Shown here: positions 5,376-11,791 of the stretch, in pieces
Position numbering within the stretch: position 1 is the first letter of the stretch
Layout: each line of letters begins with the position of its first letter
Assembly (NCBI GenBank): GCA_005878685.1
Contig: VBLN01000059.1
Location: 1 to 11,791 of the forward strand
Source: Deltaproteobacteria bacterium
Lineage (GTDB): Bacteria; Desulfobacterota; Binatia; UBA9968
Direction: 5' to 3'
Length of the DNA: 11,791 bases
Notes under the pieces: model-generated
Databases searched by the model: none
What the model was told of the DNA's origin: nothing
Seen by the model: only the letters and a program-made list of their open reading frames with translations
Translations under genes and position numbers: made by a program

Positions 5376-5397
5376 TGTCAGGGGTCCTGGAAAAATC
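5376..5397. repeat. Direct repeat copy 2 in the divergent intergenic region
   Basis: This is the second copy of the 21-22 bp repeat, located between the riboswitch promoter and the ribosome-binding site of the first MmgE/PrpD gene. It could be a regulator-binding site or part of a dispersed intergenic repeat family. The rest of 5300-5448 shows no further gene, and no convincing plus-strand promoter could be picked. Confidence 0.7.
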
Positions 5398-5448
5398 GTC
5401 CCAATAATGCTATCGCCGTAACTTCAGGTAATCTCTCGGAGGGGAAGT

Positions 5449-6909
5449 ATGGGGCTCACACAAGAGGTGGTAACTTTTGTAGCTACGACGCGCTACGTAG
5501 ATATCCCGCCGGAAGTGATCCGGATGGCGCAAGGATTTTTTTTGGATGGTTTGGGTGTGACCCTCGCGGGCTCGACGGAAGAGGGTTCGCGCATCCTCCA
5601 GGCGCTAGTTCGACAGATGGGGGGCAAAGGAGAGGCCGCCGTTGTCGGCGCCGGATTTATGGCGCCTGTCGCAAAGACTGCTTTGGTCAATGGCGCTTCC
5701 GGTCACGCCATGGACTACGACGACACGCAGCTGTCGACTTCCAAAGAAGGCGTCTATGGTCTCTTGACCCACCCTACTGTTCCGGTCCTGGCAGCAGCAT
5801 TGGCCATAGGAGAAAAGCAGAGAGTATCAGGCAAAGATTTGCTGCTCGCTTATATCCTGGGAGTAGAGGTCGAATGCCGGGTCGCCGATGCGATTAACCC
5901 GCGCCACTATCAATCCGGGTTTCACTCCACCGCCACCATAGGGGGTCTCGGGGCCGTGGTGGCTGTGGGAAAACTCTTAGGCTTGAGAGAGGAGGCATTG
6001 GCTCGCGCTCTTGGTATTGCCGCCAGCATGGCCGGTGGGCTGCGAGAAAACTTCGGGACGATGACGAAGCCATTTCATGCGGGACGCGCAGCAGAAAGCG
6101 GCGTAACTGCGGCTCAATTAGCCGAACGGGGTTTTACGGCGGCCCACAATATCCTCGAGGCGAAGAGAGGTTTTTACAATGCCATGGCCGGAGGATGCGA
6201 CGAAGCGAAAATTGCCGGCCGCTTGGGCCGCCCCTACTTCATGCAAGAACCTGGGATCTCCATCAAACCCTATCCTTCCGGCTCTCTTTCCCATCCTGCT
6301 CAGGATCTGATTCTGGATCTTGTCAAGAAACATGACCTCCACGCCGGCGGCATCGAGGCGATAGAAGTGGGAACCAACTCCAACGTGCCCAACGCTTTGA
6401 TCTACCCGATGCCTAAAACTGCCTTGGAAGGAAAGTTCAGCATCCCTTTTTGTATGGCCATCGCAGTCTTGGAGCGCAAGGCGGGTATAGCCCAGTTCCG
6501 GGACCGAAAGGTTCGAGATCCAAAAGTTGTGGAGCTGATGAAGCGAGTGACGCTCTATGTCGATCAAGAGCTGGAGGCCCTCGGCTACGATCAGGTCCGT
6601 TCTCGCATTCGTATTAAGCTTAGAGACGGACGGACTATTGAAGGCAGGGCGGATGTGGCACGAGGCCACCCTGTGAAGCCTATGAGTTGGGCGGAGATCG
6701 GAGAAAAGTTTCGCGACTGCGCACAGTTGGTTCTTTCCAAGAAGAATACGGAAGAGGCGATTGAGCTAGTTGGCAATCTGGATCGCATGAGAAGCCTTTC
6801 ACCTTTGATCGGCGCGGTTGCCGGCGGCGAACGGAGAGCCTCTAACAAGAGGATCAGCTCGAAAAGACGGCCCAGGAGCAGGAAGTGGAGCGCTATTCAG
6901 AAGCCGTAG
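5449..6909 (+). CDS. MmgE/PrpD family protein, first of a tandem pair
   Basis: This 486-residue enzyme belongs to the MmgE/PrpD family (2-methylcitrate dehydratase, cis-aconitate decarboxylase, iminodisuccinate epimerase relatives), which acts on di- and tricarboxylates. Conserved family stretches are the FLDGLGVTLAGS helix, HAMDYDDT (86-93), THPTVPVLAAALA with His108, GFHSTAT with His159, KPFHAGRAA with Lys207, and KPYPSGSLSHPA with His282. These correspond by eye to the active-site Asp, His, His, Lys and His of cis-aconitate decarboxylase, so the enzyme looks active. The start has a strong ribosome-binding site (GGAGGGG, 5438-5444). The last ~30 residues are a very basic tail (GERRASNKRISSKRRPRSRK) beyond the usual family end, encoded over the ribosome-binding site of the next gene. 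The exact substrate cannot be told. The gene is divergent from the sulfur operon and begins a probable uptake/catabolic operon. Confidence 0.9.
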   Translation: MGLTQEVVTFVATTRYVDIPPEVIRMAQGFFLDGLGVTLAGSTEEGSRILQALVRQMGGKGEAAVVGAGFMAPVAKTALVNGASGHAMDYDDTQLSTSKEGVYGLLTHPTVPVLAAALAIGEKQRVSGKDLLLAYILGVEVECRVADAINPRHYQSGFHSTATIGGLGAVVAVGKLLGLREEALARALGIAASMAGGLRENFGTMTKPFHAGRAAESGVTAAQLAERGFTAAHNILEAKRGFYNAMAGGCDEAKIAGRLGRPYFMQEPGISIKPYPSGSLSHPAQDLILDLVKKHDLHAGGIEAIEVGTNSNVPNALIYPMPKTALEGKFSIPFCMAIAVLERKAGIAQFRDRKVRDPKVVELMKRVTLYVDQELEALGYDQVRSRIRIKLRDGRTIEGRADVARGHPVKPMSWAEIGEKFRDCAQLVLSKKNTEEAIELVGNLDRMRSLSPLIGAVAGGERRASNKRISSKRRPRSRKWSAIQKP

Positions 6910-8255
6910 CGGGATTTGTCCGCAGCTTGACGCTTGAATCCGTTCCCCCCGAAGCAAGCGGCAAGGCGAAGCTGATCTTTCTCGACACTCTGGGGATCGC
7001 GCTCGCATCCTCCACGATGGATTTTGGGCACATGGTCGTGAGCGTGGCGCGCGATCTCGGGGGCCCATCCCATAGCCGTCTCATAGGATTCTCTGATAAG
7101 GTAGCTGCGGCTAATGCGGTGCTGGCAAACGGCACCTTGGCTCATGGTCTTGATTACGACGATACACTGGAGGAGGCCATCGTTCACACAGGCTGCTGCG
7201 CGGCCGTGACGGCTTTAGCCGTGGGAGAAGAGGTGAAGGCTGATGGAAAGAGGGTGCTCGAGGCGACGGTGGCGGGAATTGAGGTCATGTGCAAAGTGGG
7301 TCTGGTGGCGCCAGGGAAATTCCATGCGCGCGGGTTTCATCCGACGGCGCTCTGCTCGACTTTTGGCGCCGCTGCGGCGGCCGGCAAACTCCACGGTCTT
7401 GAGAGGGCTCAATGGATCGATGCTTTCGGCATTTGCGGCAGTCAAAGCTCCGGCATCATCGAATATCTGGCCGACGGCACATGGATCAAGAGACTCCATC
7501 CCGGGTGGTCCGCTCACGGAGGAGTTATTTCGGTGCTCTTGGCATCTAAGGAATTTCGCGGCCCCGCCTCGGTGTTTGAAGGACGGCACGGCTTTTATCG
7601 GGCCTTCGGAGGGGATGGTCCCTTTCGCCTGGAAAAAATGCTGGAACTGGGAAAAATTTGGGAGACGCCGCGCATTACCTTTAAGTCCTACCCTTGCGGT
7701 TCGATCTCTCACCCCTATATGGATTGCGCGCTTAGATTGAAGGAGAAGCATTCTATTCGACCCGGGGAGATCGAAGAAGTCATCTGCCGCACTGCCGAGG
7801 GGCCTGTACACAGACTGTGGGAACCTCTAAAGGAAAAACAGCGGCCCTCTAGCTCTTATGGCGCCAAGTTTAGCTTGCCTTACAGCATCGCCGTCATGCT
7901 GGTCCGGGGTCGGGCCGGTTTGGAGGAGTTTTCCGATGAGGCGATCCAAGACCCAGAGACACTTTCGTTGGCAGCCAAGGTACGCTATGAACTCGACCCG
8001 ACGACTGACTATCCGCGCCATTTTTCCGGTCATGTTATGATAAAGTTGAAAAACGGGACGACTTTGGAGGAGAGCCAGCCCCACCCAAGAGGCGGGTTGG
8101 AGTCCCCGCTACCGCCAACGGAGATTGAAACGAAGTTTCGCTCCAATGCGAGAATGGCCCTGTCGCACGACAAAGTGGAGAGAATTATTGCCCTCGTGAA
8201 CAGCTTGGAAAAACTGCCCTCGATGAAGGAACTCTCAGATCTACTTGCGCCCTGA
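6885..8255 (+). CDS. MmgE/PrpD family protein, second of a tandem pair (GTG start)
   Basis: This 456-residue enzyme is in the same family as the upstream gene but clearly diverged from it, so the two are paralogues of different subgroups rather than a recent duplication. It keeps HGLDYDDT (87-94), His101, FHPTA with His152, a lysine at about 202 in TWIKRLHPGWSAHGG, and KSYPCGSISHP with His276. The length is normal for the family. The GTG at 6885 is taken as the start because AGGAG (6874-6878) lies six bases before it and the protein then begins with the usual ERYSEAVAGFVRSL helix. It overlaps the previous gene by 25 bp, which implies translational coupling. The pair may act in sequence on one imported acid or form a mixed complex, but that is inference. 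Dehydratase, decarboxylase and epimerase activities are all possible. Confidence 0.9.
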   Translation: MERYSEAVAGFVRSLTLESVPPEASGKAKLIFLDTLGIALASSTMDFGHMVVSVARDLGGPSHSRLIGFSDKVAAANAVLANGTLAHGLDYDDTLEEAIVHTGCCAAVTALAVGEEVKADGKRVLEATVAGIEVMCKVGLVAPGKFHARGFHPTALCSTFGAAAAAGKLHGLERAQWIDAFGICGSQSSGIIEYLADGTWIKRLHPGWSAHGGVISVLLASKEFRGPASVFEGRHGFYRAFGGDGPFRLEKMLELGKIWETPRITFKSYPCGSISHPYMDCALRLKEKHSIRPGEIEEVICRTAEGPVHRLWEPLKEKQRPSSSYGAKFSLPYSIAVMLVRGRAGLEEFSDEAIQDPETLSLAAKVRYELDPTTDYPRHFSGHVMIKLKNGTTLEESQPHPRGGLESPLPPTEIETKFRSNARMALSHDKVERIIALVNSLEKLPSMKELSDLLAP

Positions 8256-8304
8256 TAGTTAAGAGGGGAGAATTGAGGAAGCAATCGCAATCAAGGAGGG
8301 AAAG

Positions 8305-9315
8305 ATGAAAAAGACCTTTTGTCTCATGCTCATTTCCCTGTGGATTTCCTGGACGACCGTATCGTCGGCTCAAGAGATCGAGGCGGCGAAAAAGGAGGGG
8401 AAGGTGATCTGGTACACCTCGCTCGCTCTTCCTTCCTCGACCGCGCTCGCCCACCTTTTCATGAATAAGTACAAAGGGATCGAGGTGGAGGTTCATAGGA
8501 CGGGCTCCCAACGCGTCCTTCAGCGGGTGATGCAGGAGGCGTCCGCCGGGATCAAAACCGTCGACGTCATTCACACCTCGGATGCCGGCCACTTTGTCCT
8601 GCTGAAGGAGAAAGGATTGCTGCTGAAGTACGTCGCCAAGGGTGGTGAAAGCTTCCCCGCGGGATTTAAGGATAGTGATGGGTTCTATTACGGGATGCGG
8701 GCGACGCTCTCGGTGATCGCGTACAACCCCAAGCTCGTCTCTGACAAGGAGGCGCCGAAGACTTGGAAAGAGCTTTTGGACTCTAAGTGGCGAGCCAAAC
8801 AGGTGACCGCCCATCCCGGCTACAGCGGCATTATCATGACGCATGTGCTCGCGCTGGTGAAGCAATACGGCTGGAATTACTTTCAGGAACTCGCCAAAAA
8901 CAAACTCCATATAGTGCAGTCGGCAAACGATCCCGCAGGCGTGGTCGCTTCGGGGGAACGGCCAGTGGGAGTCAATGGCGCTGAGTACTTTTATTATAAG
9001 ACACTTAAGCAGGGTAACCCCATAAAGATTCTCTATCCGAAGGAAGGGGTGCCTTTGGTGGTTTCGCCAACCGCCATTGCGAAGGACGCGCCCCACCCTA
9101 ACGCGGCCAAGTTGTTTACCGAATTCATCTTGACCAAGACGGCTCAGCAGATGCTCGCCGATAATGAGGGGCTGTACACCGGGCACCCGGAGGTTACCTA
9201 CCCCAACGACAAGCCCAAACTTAAGGACCTGAAACTTCTTGCCGTGGATCCCGACGAGTTGGAAAAGAGAAATGCGGAGATCAGGAAGCGGTTCGTTGAG
9301 TTCTTTGGGGCCTGA
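8305..9315 (+). CDS. ABC transporter periplasmic substrate-binding protein (AfuA/FbpA type)
   Basis: This 336-residue secreted binding protein begins with a Sec signal peptide (MKKTFCLMLISLWISWTTVS, cleavage probably after Ala22). The mature part opens with AAKKEGKVIWYTSL, the standard start of extracellular solute-binding proteins of the iron(III)/AfuA group, and continues with FYYGMRATLSVIAYNPKLV, PKTWKELLDSKWR and an ASGERPVGVNGAEYFYY region followed by KTLKQGNPI and YPKEGVPLVVSP, all family-like. The YFYY cluster (228-231) is near where FbpA proteins have their iron-binding tyrosine pair, but that does not settle the ligand; relatives also bind organic acids and phosphonates. The ribosome-binding site AAGGAGG (8293-8299) fixes the start. 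It lies 49 bp after the second MmgE/PrpD gene and 17 bp before its permease. Import of the substrate of those enzymes is the favoured inference. Confidence 0.9.
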   Translation: MKKTFCLMLISLWISWTTVSSAQEIEAAKKEGKVIWYTSLALPSSTALAHLFMNKYKGIEVEVHRTGSQRVLQRVMQEASAGIKTVDVIHTSDAGHFVLLKEKGLLLKYVAKGGESFPAGFKDSDGFYYGMRATLSVIAYNPKLVSDKEAPKTWKELLDSKWRAKQVTAHPGYSGIIMTHVLALVKQYGWNYFQELAKNKLHIVQSANDPAGVVASGERPVGVNGAEYFYYKTLKQGNPIKILYPKEGVPLVVSPTAIAKDAPHPNAAKLFTEFILTKTAQQMLADNEGLYTGHPEVTYPNDKPKLKDLKLLAVDPDELEKRNAEIRKRFVEFFGA

Positions 9316-9332
9316 CACCTAGGTATACTTCG

Positions 9333-11060
9333 ATGTCGCTTCCTGGAACAAGGGTGCTCGAGAGGATTCGCGAAGGCCGCGGTTTCCGTCTCAAGCGATG
9401 GGATCCAACCCTTCCTATTTGGATCGGAGCCGCTCTGTTTGTCGTCTTTCTCATGCTGCTTCCCGTTGGGTCCATCTTTGTCACCAGCCTCTATAACGAA
9501 CTGGGCCTAACGCTGCGAAATTATCTCGAGGTATTCACTGAGGAGGCCTATCTCAAAGCGATTTGGAACACGCTGGTCATCTCCTTTTGGGTGGGGGTGA
9601 TCGCGGTGCTGATCGGTTCGCTCCTGGCTTGGCTCGTCACACGCACGGATCTGCCGTGGAAAAGGGGAATTCGAGCCCTGGTCATGGCCTCCTTTGTAAC
9701 GCCGCCCTTTCTGGGCGCCTTTGCCTGGACGCTTCTGGCCGGGCCCAATGCCGGTCTCCTCAACAATCTCTACCGATCTGTCTCAGGCGCGCAAGAACCT
9801 CTCTTCAATATCTTTACGATGACAGGGCTGATCTTTGTCATGGCCCTCTATAGCTTCCCGTATGTCTTTTCTATGATCGCCAATGTCTGTGAATTGATCT
9901 CCTCGGATCTAGAAGATGCGGCGAATATTTTGGGCGCGAATAAATGGAAGATAGCGCTGACCATTACCCTGCCCCTCACGGCCCCAGCGCTTTTCGGCGG
10001 CTTCATCCTCGCCTTTCTCCATTCCCTGTCACTTTTTGGCGCGCCCGCTATCCTCGGTTTGCCCGCAGGGTTGCACACAATCACCACCCAGATTTGGGCC
10101 TTCTTCCAGTACCCGCCCCGGATGGATCTGGCTGCAGCCTTCTCCATTCCGCTTCTTCTGGCGACCATGGGCCTCATCGCCTTACAGAAGAAACTGCTGG
10201 GCCGTCGGGGTTACAGCACCGTGGGCGGCAGAGGAGGGCAGAAGCGCCTCCTGAGTCTGGGAATGTTTCGCGTTCCTGTTCTGCTTCTAGTTCTGGGGAT
10301 CCTCTCGCTTTCGGTGTTCCTTCCCTACGGCATTCTTCTTAAAGCTGCGCTAGCGAAGGCTTGGGCGCTTCCCCTGACCTGGGAAAACTTCACTTTGGGA
10401 AATTTCGCGTTCGCCTTCTTTCAATACGGCGATACTCAGGCGGCGATCTTGAACACCTTCAAGTTGGGAATCCTGACCGCCACCGTGGGAACGATTATCG
10501 CCGCATTGATCGCCTACATTACCAACCGTCAGCTGCTGCGCGGCGCCCGCTATCTCACCTTTTTTGTCCTGGCTCCGCTGGTGATCCCGGGGATCGTCTT
10601 GGCCGTAGGCCTCTTTATCGCCTACACGCGCCCACCCATCATTCTTTACGGGACCGTTTGGATTCTATTTGTGGCCTACCTGACCAAGGAAATGCCGATC
10701 GGCTTCTCGCAGACAGAGAGCACTTTCAAAAGCATCCATCCGGAGCTGGAGGATGCGACCCGCATCATGGGAGCGAACCGACTACAGGCCCTCAAAGATA
10801 TCACCGTGCCGCTGGCTCGCTCCGGCTTGATCGCGGCGTGGTCCTTCATCTTTATTGGGGTCATCCGCGAACTAAGCGCATCGATTCTCCTCTTTACGCC
10901 GCAATCCAAGGTCGTCTCCGTGGTCATCTTTGACCTTAAAGAGGAGGGTCAGATCGGGGCGATCGCAGTCTTGGGTATCCTTCTGCTCGCGGTCTCTTTC
11001 CTGGTGATTCTCGGCGTGCAACGGATAGTCGGCAGAGATCTTTTCGCAACGAAGGAGTAA
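9333..11060 (+). CDS. ABC transporter permease, fused two-domain (AfuB/FbpB type)
   Basis: This 575-residue inner-membrane protein has two binding-protein-dependent transport permease domains joined in one chain, as in iron(III)-type permeases; most other systems use two separate subunits. About twelve membrane segments are visible, beginning with PIWIGAALFVVFLMLLPVGS. Each half has an EAA coupling loop that contacts the ATPase: EDAANILGANKWKIALT at about 194-210 and EDATRIMGANRLQALKD at about 473-489. The halves are divided by a basic linker near 286-306 (KKLLGRRGYSTVGGRGGQKR). The start codon at 9333 lacks a good Shine-Dalgarno sequence, which suggests coupling to the binding-protein gene that ends 17 bp earlier. 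The ATPase ribosome-binding site lies within its last codons. The family is clear; the substrate is not. Confidence 0.93.
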   Translation: MSLPGTRVLERIREGRGFRLKRWDPTLPIWIGAALFVVFLMLLPVGSIFVTSLYNELGLTLRNYLEVFTEEAYLKAIWNTLVISFWVGVIAVLIGSLLAWLVTRTDLPWKRGIRALVMASFVTPPFLGAFAWTLLAGPNAGLLNNLYRSVSGAQEPLFNIFTMTGLIFVMALYSFPYVFSMIANVCELISSDLEDAANILGANKWKIALTITLPLTAPALFGGFILAFLHSLSLFGAPAILGLPAGLHTITTQIWAFFQYPPRMDLAAAFSIPLLLATMGLIALQKKLLGRRGYSTVGGRGGQKRLLSLGMFRVPVLLLVLGILSLSVFLPYGILLKAALAKAWALPLTWENFTLGNFAFAFFQYGDTQAAILNTFKLGILTATVGTIIAALIAYITNRQLLRGARYLTFFVLAPLVIPGIVLAVGLFIAYTRPPIILYGTVWILFVAYLTKEMPIGFSQTESTFKSIHPELEDATRIMGANRLQALKDITVPLARSGLIAAWSFIFIGVIRELSASILLFTPQSKVVSVVIFDLKEEGQIGAIAVLGILLLAVSFLVILGVQRIVGRDLFATKE

Positions 11061-11063
11061 CTT

Positions 11064-11791
11064 TTGGCTACGGTCTCGCTCAGAGGATTGACCAAGAAGT
11101 TTGCCGATACGGCGGCGGTCAATGAACTGGACCTCGAGATCGGAGACCAGGAGTTTGTCTCTCTCCTCGGCCCTTCGGGTTGCGGCAAGACGACCACGTT
11201 GAGGCTCATGGCGGGTTTCCTCCAGCCCGAGGCGGGGGAGATCCGGGTCAATCAGGAAGTGGTCTCTTCACCTTCAGTCTTGGTTCCGCCGGAGCGGCGG
11301 AACATGTCGATGATCTTTCAGAGCTACGCGGTCTGGCCGCACATGACGGTTGCGGAGAACGTCGCCTACGGGCTCAAGTTCAAAAAGCTCTCCAGGGCAG
11401 AGATCGAGCAAAAGGTAGACCGGCTGTTGCAATTAGTCCATCTGCTGGATCTCAAGGAACGGTACCCGGGAGAGCTTTCGGGCGGCCAGCAGCAACGGGT
11501 TGCCCTGGCGCGCGCGCTGGTCGTTGAGCCGCAGATTCTGCTGCTCGATGAGCCGTTGAGTAATCTGGATGCCAATCTGCGGGAGGAAATGCGCTTTGAG
11601 ATCAGGCGGCTACACGAGGAGTTTCGCATCACCACCATCTATGTCACTCACGATCAGGCTGAGGCTATGGTGACCTCGGACCGAATCGCGGTCATGCATC
11701 AGGGAAAAATCCTTCAGCTGGGCACGCCAGAGGAAATTTTCGATCGGCCTAAGACGCGCTTTGTCGCGGAGTTTATAGGCAAGACCAATAT
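11064..11791 (+). CDS. ABC transporter ATP-binding protein (TTG start, 3'-truncated by window edge)
   Basis: The first 242 residues of the ATPase subunit are present, and the reading frame stays open to the end of the window. Walker A is GPSGCGKT (36-43), the Q-loop glutamine is Gln86 in IFQSYAVWPHMT, the signature is LSGGQQQR (138-145), Walker B is ILLLDEP (158-164), the D-loop is SNLD and the switch histidine is His196 in YVTHDQAEA. This is the complete nucleotide-binding domain of the spermidine/iron/sulfate (PotA/FbpC-like) group; a C-terminal regulatory TOBE region would be expected beyond the window. The start is taken as TTG at 11064 because AAGGAG (11052-11057) sits six bases upstream and the protein then begins ATVSLRGLTKKF, a normal N-terminus; there is no ATG nearby in this frame. 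Together with the two preceding genes it forms a complete importer. Confidence 0.93.
   Translation, partial: MATVSLRGLTKKFADTAAVNELDLEIGDQEFVSLLGPSGCGKTTTLRLMAGFLQPEAGEIRVNQEVVSSPSVLVPPERRNMSMIFQSYAVWPHMTVAENVAYGLKFKKLSRAEIEQKVDRLLQLVHLLDLKERYPGELSGGQQQRVALARALVVEPQILLLDEPLSNLDANLREEMRFEIRRLHEEFRITTIYVTHDQAEAMVTSDRIAVMHQGKILQLGTPEEIFDRPKTRFVAEFIGKTN

Noticed and set aside
5398..5448. Plus-strand promoter for the MmgE/PrpD operon (candidate -10 boxes near TAATGC and TATAGC)
   Set aside because: No candidate had an acceptable -35 partner at 16-18 bp spacing, so none is reported.
8185..9318. Long open frame (377 codons) on the minus strand opposite the binding-protein gene
   Set aside because: It is antisense to a well-supported secreted protein with an exact ribosome-binding site. 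Its translation is rich in Arg, His and Leu with no recognisable domain, typical of a codon-bias shadow.

Overview
The window looks like chromosomal DNA of an uncultured, moderately GC-rich bacterium. The gene families, and an S-box (SAM-I) riboswitch outside a low-GC Firmicute setting, suggest the broad Desulfobacterota / Methylomirabilota / Tectomicrobia neighbourhood. This is an impression from family content and style. There is no rRNA or marker gene to confirm it.

Region 1 (1-1363, + strand) is a small stress-response operon. It holds the 3' part of an ECF sigma factor, a single-pass zinc-binding anti-sigma factor that starts on the sigma stop codon (ATGA overlap), and a small secreted protein of unknown function whose gene overlaps the anti-sigma gene by 44 bp.

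Region 2 (1380-5340, - strand) is the most interesting part. Read in transcription order it has a promoter with a perfect TTGACA -35 box, a well-formed SAM-I riboswitch with antiterminator and intrinsic terminator, then a MoeB/ThiF-type activating enzyme, a threonine synthase homologue, a CysO/ThiS-type sulfur carrier, a CysM-like PLP synthase and a stand-alone NIL-domain protein. A second good promoter lies just before the sulfur-carrier gene. The set amounts to a protein-thiocarboxylate route for making a sulfur amino acid. The E1-like enzyme adenylates the carrier C-terminus, the carrier then carries sulfide as a thiocarboxylate, and PLP enzymes use it. Two points do not fit the textbook CysO-CysM pathway. 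The carrier ends in Gly-Gly-Arg rather than Gly-Gly, so it would need trimming. A 'threonine synthase' also sits in an operon predicted to turn on when SAM is scarce.

Region 3 (5136-5448) is the 313-bp divergent intergenic region. Its left part is the riboswitch leader. Its right part carries two near-identical 21-22 bp direct repeats, one of which contains the riboswitch -35 box.

Region 4 (5449-11791, + strand) is a likely catabolic and uptake operon. It has two different tandem MmgE/PrpD-family enzymes (overlapping by 25 bp), a secreted substrate-binding protein of the AfuA/FbpA type, a fused two-domain permease, and an ATPase that runs off the window end and starts with TTG. The enzymes point to an organic acid as the imported compound, although these transporters are usually labelled as iron(III) importers.
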